Source of the DNA: Rhizopus sp. PT2906
Lineage: Eukaryota; Mucoromycota; Mucoromycetes; Mucorales; Rhizopodaceae
DNA length: 64,000 nucleotides
Assembly: GCA_025529335.1 (NCBI GenBank)
Contig: JAMYHX010000232.1
Coordinates: 1 to 64,000, forward strand
Direction: 5' to 3'
The first letter of the stretch is position 1. Each line of letters begins with the position of its first letter. A model generated the notes under the pieces. It was given only the letters and a program-made list of their open reading frames with translations. It was not told the DNA's origin and did no database searches. Shown in pieces: positions 1-10,828 of this stretch. A program made the position numbers and the translations under genes.

Positions 1-253
1 GCTACAAAAAGGCATGCTTTATATACAAATTACGTCCTTCTTGATAAATCAGGCTTCGATATAAATATGCACCGTTCCAGAGCTTGGTCACAGCGTGACA
101 TCCAAGCAATCGTAGAGTCATCTTCTGTAAGAGCGATATCTTATACTACTATTGGTGCAATATCAGCATTTGACGTTGTAAATGTAACTATAAGGGAACT
201 AACGTGTCATTACTCTGTTGTGAGATCTATGTTATCTTTCTTACCTTACATAA
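1..253 (+). mobile_element. Truncated Tc1/mariner (IS630)-type transposase relic, copy A
   Basis: The + strand encodes a piece of a DDE transposase core: a first-Asp strand reading LLDKSGFDINMHRSRAWSQ and a second strand reading GAISAF.VVNVTIR. Coding similarity stops near base 205. The next 40 bases (about 213-250) match a block that also follows the second copy of this transposase, at 21294-21329 on the - strand. The frame has no preserved N-terminal helix-turn-helix here because the window begins inside the element, and no third catalytic acid is visible. An open frame continues to base 489, but its last part does not look like transposase. I read it as a dead fragment. The family is assigned from motif layout, not from a search. 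Confidence 0.7.
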
Positions 254-661
254 AGAGCATCCCACTGGATACAAGACTTCATAACTTTCTTGTTGTATAC
301 TTGGGATTCTTTATGCTTGATTTTGTATGTCCAATGATGTGTACTTTAAAGTGTCTAAATGAGTTCATCAATGCCAAGAGGAGGACCGTATTACATTTTT
401 TGTCTTCAGGTCGACAACAGTATAATCTTTTATTGAATTTAATTATACACATACACGGACAAGAAAGGTTCATGGCATTATTGCAATGAGGTTCTTTATT
501 CAAATGCAGTTCTATTTTTATCAAGTGTTTAAATACAGATGGTGTTACAAATGGGCTCAAAGAACAAAAAAAAAGATTATGATACAAGTAGCTCCCAAGC
601 GTCAGCATAACTATAATACGTAGCGTTATAATTTCAATTTGCTGTGTTATAGATCTCTCTC

Positions 662-1215
662 TTACCGTTTAGGATCACCGATGTGTTCTTCATAAAATCC
701 AAACTTTAGACATATTTCACCAGAGACGTTGTTCTTTTCACTTCTTTTACTTAGTGTGTAATAAGCTTCATAATTTAAAGGGTCATTATAATTTCTCGGC
801 ACTCCATCAGAAAGTCCATGTGCATTTCGATCAAATATATTTTTGAATGGTATCGTCAGTTCTCCCAAAAAATCTCTACCAAAAGTATCCTTATCCCAAA
901 CAGTGAAGGATAGTAGGGTTGGTGTCTTTTTAGGAGCTACTTTGATGTCAAAGTGTGCGTTCCATTCTGGATCCAATGTTTGTTCGATTGCTTTTGTCTT
1001 GTATTTCTTATGACTAAAGAAACCGATCAACATATAAACAAAAGCAAAGTTTCTGCACGACTTACTTTACTCTAAGCACAACATAGGGATCTGAGAATCC
1101 AGTTTTATCACTAAAAATAACATAAGCATAAATTATAATATTCACCCATTTCCCCTTACGCTGCTGCCAAGTTTCTTGCTCTTATTATACCAACACGAAT
1201 GATTATCTCAGACAT
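662..1215 (-). CDS. Small single C2-domain protein
   Basis: Three exons (1160-1215, 1066-1110, 662-1013) join in frame to a 150-residue protein that is essentially one C2 domain, the fold that binds phospholipid membranes, often with Ca2+. It starts MSEIIIRVGIIRARNLAA, followed by the calcium-loop segment DKTGFSDPYVVLRV, then LDPEWN and a second loop FTVWDKDTFGRDFLG, which keep the aspartates expected of a Ca2+-binding C2. It ends a few residues after the last strand (GEICLKFGFYEEH). Introns are 49 and 55 bp with GTAAG donors. The first two exons are short, and the match of start codon, phase and C2 motif order makes the model convincing. The specific biological role is unknown; similar stand-alone C2 proteins act as membrane recruitment modules. 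Confidence 0.8.
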
Positions 1216-3859
1216 ATGAGTTAAAGGAAGAATAAAGGGAGAAAGAATAATAAATAAAAAAAGGACACCGGCTTGAAATTAAAAATATATAAAAAAAGTT
1301 AAAACGTAGCACAAGAAAGATAATTTACTATGAAAAGCAAAAGCTGTCTATAAAAAGTATCGCAAAGCCAATATTTTCTACTGTTTAAAATTTATGGTGC
1401 CTTCTGCCAGACTATCAATAAAAATAATTAAACCGATCAAAATTAATAACTCATCAACGCCTCCTGCTCCTTCTTATATTACAATGTCGAGCGGCTGTAA
1501 GATATCAAAGATCAAACAAGATCAAAATCCAAAAGATTGACTGGCTGCAAGATACTTAGAGTTGAAGAAAAAGACAAGCTCGACCACGTACCAAGGTTTT
1601 TAAGCAAGAAAGCTTCCAGATGGCTTTATGATCATAGTTTCGAGAATTGGAAAGAATTTAAAAATCTCTTTACAAACTATCAAGGTACTGAGGACCTTCT
1701 TGACTTCAGCTGTAATCAGTTGTATGTTCAACTACGAAGGAGGAAAGGAATAGAACCGAAAAGGAACTAAGGGCTTGCAAGATGATCTACAGAAGATAGG
1801 ATTAACAGAGATAAGAACGAGGCAAGAAACAGAGTAACAATAGAAAGATCAAGGATAGGTTGGAAATGTCTAAGAACAGAAGTTATACTGATAATTGACT
1901 GGGGATTTTATTTATTAAAAAGAAGAGTATTCATACTATTTAAAAAAGGTAAAGGGGGTAAATCTATTGCTGAGCTTATAATTGTATTTGTAATCTAAGG
2001 ACTTCACCGTTAGGCTTGAGCTATGACACTAGCTCTCCGATAATATATTCGGCTTCACTTGCTCATCTGCTACCATCTCACACCATTCAAGGCCAAGGAG
2101 GCCGGTATGATCATCAAGTGTTTGCAGCAACGGAGCCACGCGGTCAATTCAAAATGCATGCTCGCTTTTGGATATATTATTTGATTGGCATAATCGGCCA
2201 AAACAAACTGTACGATATGTGTAAGTTGCCTTTCAGTCAGGGAAATGCCGGATGGTAATTAATATGTTCACGAAGCATAAGCGAGCTCGTCGTACGGTTG
2301 CTGCAGCATTAATTGAAGTAACTGATATACAGATGGGAATTGCTTGAGCGATTTCAAGGACTGTTGATCGATTGCCTCTGCTTCTACAACTTTTTTTTAA
2401 TTGATCAGAGAGCAAACGGTTGTTAGGCATGATTATTGAAACAATATCTGATAGCTTCAAGATAGGATCTGCTGTAAATTTTGGTAGGTTGGGAACAAAC
2501 ATTTCATCTGCAGTCGCAAATGTGTAAACATAGTGTTCTCCTGGAATCGAGACAATTTTTGCTTTTTTGGTTTATCCGACTGTGCCTTTACCTTCCTCAT
2601 GGGAGCACTTGTTCAGATGAGTGACATTGAAATGTAATTTTAGCTCGGTTTTCGGCTCGCAGTAGAACAAGTAAGAAGGGTAGGTATGTTGTTGTTTGAT
2701 ATTGTCATTCTAAGTGCCCATATCCATAATAACAAACGTGATATCCCTGAAGCTGATGTTTCTAGCACCAGCTTTACGCTAATTATACGAGCGCTACCCG
2801 TACTATTTAATGTAGAATACAAATTTATAAAGTTGTTATCTTGATTTGTGTTTCTTTTCAAGAAGAAAAAGATGAAAAATAAATGTTGTTCTTTATTTAT
2901 TCTAGTTTTATGCTATCAGTTCAATCAACCATGTGTAACTATGATAAACACGTATTGTACATCAACGATATTCCAATGGATAACCTTACATGTAATACAT
3001 AGAAGAAGTGCCTGCAACGTTGGCCTATTTTCTGGTAAATGTAGTGTTGGCCTTCATTTCAGGAACCTTCATCGATATTGTCGGGTTTTCGAAAAAAAAA
3101 AAAACCAACCATTTGAAATTTAAGAAACCGCTAATTGAGCATTGAAAACTCCTCGATTGGCACTGTACGTCCGTCACTATTACCAATGACAAAGCTGCTA
3201 TTACTGAGAATGATTTGGCCACGCATCAATAATATTAAAAGGGGGGGTTTACCATTTTTCCGGTTAGGGGCGTCGTTTAGAGCTGATTTTGGGGCTTGTG
3301 TGGTTCAAACTATGATCAAAATAGAGTTTCATTTACAACAGTTCTTACTAAGAGGTTAGTTTAAATGCGGTATCATATGGTATTATTTAGCTTCCATTGC
3401 AGCTATATGCAGAGAGAAAGAGAAGAAGAGAAGGGGAGGAGAGGGAAGACAGATACAGAAATAGCCATCCTCCCTTTTTTGTTAATCAAAAAAGTTACGC
3501 CATAACAACAGTTGTCATGAAACATGCTCATGTGTGTGGTATCATATCTGTTGTCATCTCTGTTGCATTTTGAGATCAAGATAACCTTGTTGCATCTGCT
3601 ACCAACTACTACGACTTGTCCATCTTTTGATGAATGTGACAATGTGGTCAAAGCTTAACTTTCTATTGGACGAAATAATTTTTCTTATTCCGACTATAAC
3701 TGTATTTGATCTACAAGGGCAGAAACAGCATTATTAATGACAGAAAACCTATGTAATGGTTACAAAAATATTACAACAGAAAAAATCACATGCGCAAGCA
3801 AGTATAAAAGTATAAAAACTTTGGGCGCGCGTTACCTTGTTTTTTTTTTTTAAAAAAAA
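1216..3859. other. Gene-poor stretch with degenerate repeats
   Basis: No intact gene is supported. Open frames at 2016-2258 (+), 2233-2502 (-) and 3025-3222 (-) are short, and I could not recognise them; they look like eroded repeat sequence. A possible retrotransposon gag fragment lies at 1537-1770 and is listed separately. A poly-T/poly-A junction precedes the gene that begins at 3860. Confidence 0.5.
1537..1770 (+). pseudogene. Possible LTR-retrotransposon gag fragment
   Basis: A 77-codon frame contains a pattern that resembles the capsid region of Ty3-type gag proteins: an FLSKKASRWLYD stretch followed by W.EFKNLFTNYQG and a leucine-rich helix. No zinc knuckle, protease or LTR could be found nearby, and the frame ends quickly. 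The identification rests only on the hydrophobic/aromatic spacing, so it is tentative; the alternative is a chance open frame. Confidence 0.3.
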
Positions 3860-4345
3860 ATGCAAAAAGTATACAACGTTGGATTGGGTAACATTGTTGG
3901 AAATGGACTACTTGCAGGTTTCGTTGGTGTAACTGCGATGACGATTGGAGAAAAGATAGAGCAATGTATTACAGGTAGACCTAGCTCATATGTACCAGGA
4001 CATACCCTCGAAAGATTACTTGGACTACCACGAAAGCCTGATTCAGAGCGATTCTTACTTAATCATACCATGCATTTCGGACAAGGGATGATAGCAGGAT
4101 GTATTAGAACGTCCATGGCAGTTTATGGAATTCAAGGACCCATATCATCCTTTATCTTCACGTTTATCCGTCTCTTAATTGATCAAACTCTTGAGAATGT
4201 CACAGGTGTTGGTGCCTTACCTTGGACATGGCCATGGAATGAACAAGTGATCGACATCTTACATAAAGCAGTGTATGCTTTTGTCACTGGTGCCGTATCA
4301 GATTACTTGATATCACGAAATTATCCTCATATCAAGCGAGAGTAA
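3860..4345 (+). CDS. Conserved fungal membrane protein of unknown function
   Basis: An intronless 161-residue protein. Glycine-rich hydrophobic stretches near residues 7-28, 75-95 and 100-115 suggest several membrane-inserted helices, and a conserved-looking polar block, GRPSSYVPGHTLERLLGLP, lies at about residues 39-57. The HTMHFGQG motif at about residues 75-82 and the PWTWPWNE motif at about 125-132 give it a recognisable signature. I recall similar small uncharacterised proteins in other fungi with the same order of motifs, but no biochemical role is known to me. The ATG follows a poly-T/poly-A stretch and is the first in-frame ATG. A 171-bp AT-rich gap separates it from the downstream surface-protein gene on the same strand. 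Confidence 0.65.
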   Translation: MQKVYNVGLGNIVGNGLLAGFVGVTAMTIGEKIEQCITGRPSSYVPGHTLERLLGLPRKPDSERFLLNHTMHFGQGMIAGCIRTSMAVYGIQGPISSFIFTFIRLLIDQTLENVTGVGALPWTWPWNEQVIDILHKAVYAFVTGAVSDYLISRNYPHIKRE

Positions 4346-4518
4346 TAAAAAAATTTCCATTTTTTCTATTTTTAAATTGTTACTATTTCTGTACCTTTCA
4401 TCGTGTGGATCAAATGTGTTGTGTACACTCCCCTAAAAAATAAGATACGAGGATCCTTAATTTCTTTTTCTTCTCTTTTTTCTTATTTCATATTCTTCTT
4501 TTTTTAAAAAGAAAGAAA

Positions 4519-6548
4519 ATGAAAAAATCAATACTTTTAGCTTTAATATATTTGACATCGTTGAGCTTTGGTAAAAGAGAGAAAAAGGATACAGTCATGA
4601 ATAGGTTATTCATTGTTTAATGTAGCTCAAAACATCACTTCAGACCTGGATGTCTTAGCTAGCAGTAATGATTTGAGCCCTACCACAACATCACCTGTAG
4701 CAGCATCAGCAACCATTGACACTTCTCCCACATCAACAGCTGATGCAGACACTTCGCCTACTACAATTCAGCCTACTGCCACCACAGATGGTGCTGCTTC
4801 AACACCCACAGATGCTTCCAGCTTGGTACCATCATCTACTACAGCAGATGTAGCTTCTAGCACAGATGCCAGTGATGTTCCTGAAGCGACCCATACACCT
4901 TATGTGCTGCCTACAGTTGCCCCTTCTGTTTGTGAAGCACTGCAATCATTATATAAATCACTCAATGGCAAAAGCTGGCTTGTATCTGCCGGATGGGATT
5001 CCTCCAATATGACCTCTTGTTGCGATTGGTACAACGTTCACTGTAATCGTATCGGAAAAGTGTTAAAGATGTAAGACGATTTTTTCTCTTTCCTCAAATT
5101 TGAAATAACCTTTTATTTTTTTCAGAGATCTCTCTCACAACAATCTCAGTGGACAATTACCCGATGCGTTTGATAAAATACCTGATCTTCAAAACATGTA
5201 CAAACAATCAAGTATTCTATTGGAAAACATAATCTAATTCAAATCTTGTATAGTGATTTCAGTTTTAACAATATCTCAGGACCAATTCCATCTACCTTGA
5301 CTCAATTAGCCAGCTTACAATCGATGTATGTTCATATTGACACACTGAATGATGATATTGATATTGATTTTCTGTAGAAACTTTGATGTCAATTCCTTGT
5401 CTGGACCTCTTCCTGATGGGTTGAGCAGATTAGTCAACTTGACAAACATGTAATATAGATTCAATCCCAATTGTATACGCTTATAACTCATATTTTACTT
5501 TTATATATAGACACTTTAAAAATAATTCCATTTCTGGCACAATCCCTGACAGTTGGTCAAATATGACTTCACTTCAGGGCCTTTACCTCAGCAATAATAA
5601 TTTGTCTGGACCATTCCCTGATGTTGTCACACGAATGAAGACAATTCAAACACTGTAAGAAACAAGAATAGGATGCATGTGTATACATATTGACACATTT
5701 ATTGATAGCTATTTGGATGGTAATAACTACAATAGCTTTTTACCTGCCAACTTGGGTGATGCTACCTCTCTTGTTACATTGTAATAGCTATATATACATA
5801 TATACATACATGCATTCGACTCACTGTTTGAACAATAGAAATCTCAAAAGAAATGCTTTACTTGGCAGTATTCCCGCTTCCATTGGCAATCTCACAAAAT
5901 TAACTTCCTTGTAAGTAAAAAGTAACCAAAAATAGATTATTATATTAATCATAAAACTTGTAGAACCCTGTCAGACCAAATGTTAAACGACACAATTCCT
6001 GATCAAATCTATTCATTAACTAACCTTCAAGTATTGTAAGTGGTTTTATTAAAGAATCCTTTGATCCGTTCTAACATTCAATTCTAGGGACTTGTCTAAC
6101 AATAGATTAACTGGTCAGATTTCACCCAATGTCAAAAATCTTGTTAACCTTGAACGATTGTAAGAATATACGAGGCACACACATGCGGACCTGATTTTAA
6201 CCCTATATAAATAGGAACCTTGGACATAATGCTCTTACAGGTTCTGTCCCAAATGAATTGGGTCAATTATCAAAACTACAAAGCCTCAGTCTTAGTTACA
6301 ACATGCTCAGTGGTCAGTTCCCTTCAACTATGGCGCCACCTTCCCTTGGCTACTGCTACATGACGCCAAATCAATTCCAGTCCTGCCCTGATCAATCCAT
6401 TGTTGAAAACCCAAACAGCTTGGCCTTCCAATGTTCTATTAGTTGTACTATAAAGAAAGACAGAAAGAAGAGTGATGCTAGCCACACCTTCACGGTCTAT
6501 TCTACCCTCATTACTTTACTTGCTACATCGTTGGCTTTAGTCTTTTAA
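4519..6548 (+). CDS. Secreted, probably GPI-anchored leucine-rich-repeat surface protein
   Basis: Eleven exons give 492 residues: 4519-4570, 4626-5070, 5126-5197, 5254-5325, 5378-5449, 5511-5654, 5709-5780, 5839-5910, 5964-6035, 6088-6159 and 6215-6548. The start exon encodes a signal peptide (MKKSILLALIYLTSLSF, likely cut before QN). Residues about 20-110 are a Ser/Thr/Ala/Pro-rich stalk. A cysteine-bearing cap (DSSNMTSCCDWYNVHC) precedes about ten plant-type repeats of the LxxLxLSxNxLSGxIP kind. After a Cys-rich cap the chain ends in a basic spacer and a hydrophobic tail that is the last segment, as expected for GPI attachment. Every internal repeat exon is 72 nt, or 144 for a double, and every intron after the first is phase 2. 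Such proteins usually sit at the cell wall; the ligand is unknown. It is convergent with the topoisomerase gene, 71 bp between stops. Confidence 0.85.
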
Positions 6549-6619
6549 AAAAGAAAAAGAGCCATTTATTTTTGTATGAGTTATACATTTCAATAAATAA
6601 AAACGACTAAATGTTTTTT

Positions 6620-9600
6620 TTAATCCTCTTGCTTAACCTTCTTCTTTACTGGAGCTCTTTTTCTCTTCTTTCCAGCATCGCTAGTGGCCATAGGTTTAGC
6701 TGTCTTTTCATATTCGGCATCTTCTTCCAATATGGATTCCCATTCTTTCAATAGAGCTTCTAAATCACGGCGCCAGAATGTCTTTGGTGGTGTACCTTGA
6801 ATATCTTCAAGTTCTTCCAACTTGGTGTCACGCTGTTTATGAAGTTCTTCGACCTTTTCTCTTGTGAAGCCGCTGACGCTGATAGAAAAGAGATACTCAT
6901 ATCCTGTATCTTCTTGTTCCTCTGCTTGTATATTTGGATCCTCATCATCATCTTGTACTAAAGCATTCTTTTTCTTCAATGGGTAGATTTGCTGAAGTCC
7001 ATGTTCTTTCATGTCAGCAATGACATCAGCTTTCTTACGGTTGAAGAATTGAAGCTTTTCATCAATAACGAGTTGAATGAACTTGGCCTTGTTGTCTAAA
7101 CGCTCATATTCATGCTTTAATACAGTAATCAAGTGTTCCTATAGAATTTATGTTAATACAAGACGTGATGCGTGCATATATCAGACAACGTACCTTTCTC
7201 TTTGCATAGAATTCCAAACGCAAGTCATAAAATTCTCGAAGGATCTCTTCAGGGCCGTCATATCTCTTAATCTTACCATTCTTGTCAAAACAGACAATAT
7301 TGGTCGTATTGATCGTGCTTGTAATCTTAAAAGCAGTCAAGAGGCCTACATCTTCCGCTTTCTTCAAGTTGCTGTCATCTAATTTAATTGTAAAGTCAAC
7401 AGCCACATCTGTTGAATTATCTTTAAAGCTCTATAATAAAGTTAATATACAAAAAAATCTGCTTTGCTTCTCGAGACTTGCCTGAATCTGAACTATAATG
7501 TTCTTCTTGTCCTTGGCCTGGTCGGGAAGAGAGTCCATGAGGAACTTCTTGAATGCTTCAGTGTACAGACGAACAGGTATTTCAGTCACCTTGACATCAC
7601 TCTCTGGTGTGACTTCAGCAATACCATTCACTGAGAATTTGCTAGGTCCAGAAGGACTAATTTCTCCCTTGAAGCCTCTATACCATGGTTTCATAGTCTC
7701 CATGGGTTGATTATTCATCAACCGCAAGATGTTGTCGACAATATCCTTGGGATTGTAGTTGGGGATGGCTGTACTCCAGCCTGTACCAATACCGTCAGCA
7801 CCATTAACGAGTACCATAGGAATGATCGGAATATACCAGCTAGGTTCAATCATCTTATCTTCTTCTATCAAGTAGTTCAACAAAGCATCATCATCAGGAT
7901 GGAATATCAAACGCGTAATCTTGGATAAGCGAGTGAACAGATAACGAGGACTAGCCGCACTCTTACTGCCAGAGTGACGATTACCGAATTGACCGGAAGG
8001 CACGAGCAAGTTGATATTGTTGGATCCAACAAAATTTTGGGCCATATTGATTATTGTTCCTGCAACACTCTGTTCACCGTGATGGTATTGGGTGATACCA
8101 GCAACGTAGTTTGCCAGTTGGGCCACCTTGACTTCTGTATTCCTGGGACGTTTGATACAACCATAGAGCACCTTACGTTGAGCTGGTTTGAAACCGTCGA
8201 CGACGCTAGGAATAGAACGTATGTTATCTGCCATACTGAACAACATCAATTCACGATTGACAAATTCACTAATCTTAATCTTGCTAACGTTGTGATCAAT
8301 GAAGATGCCAGGTTCATACTGGGTCAACCATTCCTTTCGATCTGAAGCCTTTTTCTTGTTGAAAACCATATCAATCAGTTGACGATCTTCTGTGTCCATT
8401 ATCTGAAATTCCTTTTGGTGGATTTCTGGTTTACTAAAGTATTCACGAGCAGCCATTTTATCAGATGTACCCAGACCCTTGAAGTACTTTACATCCCATT
8501 CACTCTTCTTGTTGTGTTCCAAGGCCCATTGTTCATATTCTGGGATAGTGAAGAAGGAGACAATCTGCTTTGAACGTTTATGTGTACACTTTATAATAGG
8601 TGTGATAAACTCCAAGAGGAAACCAGGAATATCCAGAAGCGAGGGGAACATGGAGTCGATAAAGTTGATGATCAGACCCTTGATATGTGAACCATCATGA
8701 TCTTGATCTGTCATGATCATCAAACGACCATATCGTAACTCATCAACACTTTCATACTTTTTACCATGCTGAAGACCAAGAATAGCCTTGATATTTTTTA
8801 TTTCTTCATTCTTCATGAGTTCAGCATTAGAAACATCACGGACGTTCAGCAGTTTACCACGAATGGGGAAAACACCATAGTAGTCACGACCAACTACTGA
8901 CATACCACTCAAGACAAGCGACTTGGCTGAATCACCTTCTGTAATGATCAGAGTACAGCGCTTGTTCTTTCCAGGAACACCGGCAAAGTTTGCATCTTCC
9001 AACTTGGGAATGTTCAAGGTTCGTCGCATTAGACCTTTATCCACCTTGGACATCTTTTGCTCTTCTTTAAACTTGACCCATCGAACGATGTTATCAACAA
9101 TACCTGATTTCGTAATGGCATTAGCAAATCTATCAGATAGCTTATAAGATGAACCAAAGGCGCTAGCACGCAATGTCATCGTCTCCTTGGTTTGCGTTTC
9201 AAAAGTAGGGTTTTCGACCAAACACTTGATGAACAGAATCATATGGTTCTTGATCTGCATGTTTTTTACATTTTTGTTTTTGCTCTTCTTTTCAACCTCA
9301 GGTGCCAAATGCTTGACAATCTGATCAGCGACATGATTCACATGAGTACCACCCTTTGCTGTACAGATACTGTTGACAAAACTGATTTGATCAAATTGAC
9401 CATCGCTCAGAGCAAAGCAGACTTGCCAACGACCTGTTGCTGCATTGTCAAATATGATCTCTTTCTTTGTTTCTTCAGGGCCAAGTTCGAGTGACTTTGT
9501 GTACAGTTCACAGTACTGCTTAAAGTTCTTTACGGGGATCTTTGTACCATTCAAGAACACGTTACAGTTATCTACGCAACCAGCCAAATCATAGACACGT

Positions 9601-10756
9601 TTTTTGATTAAAGCTTCAAAATCCTCATCCATTTCTGACAATGAGAATTTAGCTAAATCGGGTTTAAAGCTGATACGAGTGTATTGCTCTCCTCTTGAGT
9701 TCTTGGTGATAGAGGGTGGTTTGATGACTGTCATGTTCTTTTGAAAGATCTGCTTATATTTCAGCTGTCTTTCCTTGTCTGCGGTTTCTACAGTAAATTC
9801 TGTACTAAAGACGTTACATAGTTTGGCGCCATAACCATTACGACCACCGACCACTCTTTTTTCATCATCATCGTAGTTTGAAGAAGTCAACAGGTGTCCA
9901 AAGATCAACTCAGGTACATAGACCTTCTCTTTCTTGTGTTCAGTAATAGGAATACCTTTACCATTATTCTCGATACAAATGAAGTTTTCTGCTCTGTTTA
10001 TAGTTACTTTGATATAAGTCATTGCTGGATCTCTAATCTATTTTATATCAATATTCGCCTTTTCTTTCCCTTATATTATATTATTTACTTTGTGATCAGC
10101 AGCATTGACCAGAATTTCGTCTACAATCTTGTATAAACCAGGAACATACTTTATCTTTTTCTTCTTTATGATGCTTTGTTCACTATCAAATACCCACATC
10201 TCTTCCTCTTCAACTTCAGTCGATCCAACATAAGTATCTGGACGAAGCAAAATGTGTTCTAATTGAGACTTCTTTTGGTAGATTTCTTCAATAGATTTGT
10301 TCTTATTAGAAGACTTTGAGGCATCGATCATTTCAATGTCATCCATGGCTGTTTCAACATGTCCATTTGTTTCCACAGTAACTTCAGTTTTCTTGGCAGC
10401 TGATTTATTGGGGCCTCTCTTCTTAGGAGCTGGCTTGGTCACTTCAAAATCACTACCGTCGTCATCGTTGTCGTCGTCGGTATCGTTTTTTTTCTTTGTG
10501 GCAGTCTTTTTAGTTGCTCTGGCAGGTGCCGTATTTTTTGCCGCGGGTATCTCCTTCTTGGTAGTTTCTGTTTTCTTTGTGACCTTTGCTTTCTATATTG
10601 ACAGAGAAAAGATTAGATGGACACATACACCAAAAAAGAGAAGAAACTTACTTTAGCGGGAGGAGCTGCTTCAAAATCAGAATCATCTCCTGAATCAACA
10701 TAAGCATCGGATTCTTCGAAATTGTCTTGGTAATCGTCGTCAGATTCAGAGGCCAT
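6620..10756 (-). CDS. TOP2: DNA topoisomerase II
   Basis: Five exons (10652-10756, 10089-10592, 7482-10037, 7194-7430, 6620-7138) encode 1306 residues. The enzyme passes one DNA duplex through another using ATP and is needed for chromosome segregation. Visible motifs are the GHKL ATP site (GGRNGYGAKLCN), the TOPRIM EGDSAK and DQDHDGSHIKG motifs, and the cleavage tyrosine in ASPRYLFTRLS (Tyr about 902, codon at 7941-7943). Intron 3 uses a GC-AG border (CAG|GCAAGT). The N-terminal extension is about 110 residues longer than in yeast and is acidic with Lys/Pro-rich patches, while the region after the coiled core is short and ends in a small basic tail. The start ATG lies just downstream of a long homopolymer. 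Identity is certain; the exact first exon is well supported by phase. Confidence 0.97.
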
Positions 10757-10761
10757 ACTTT

Positions 10762-10765
<4 letters not shown>

Positions 10766-10806
<41 letters not shown>

Positions 10807-10828
10807 AAAAAAAAAAACAAAAAAAAAA
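10766..10828. repeat. Long A/T homopolymer beside the TOP2 start
   Basis: About 63 bases that are A on the + strand with only two interrupting C residues. On the TOP2 coding strand it is a T-tract ending 9 bases before the ATG, so it lies in the 5' leader or core promoter. Long poly(dA:dT) tracts are known to exclude nucleosomes in fungi; a function here is inference. Assembly length of such a tract is unreliable. Confidence 0.9.
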
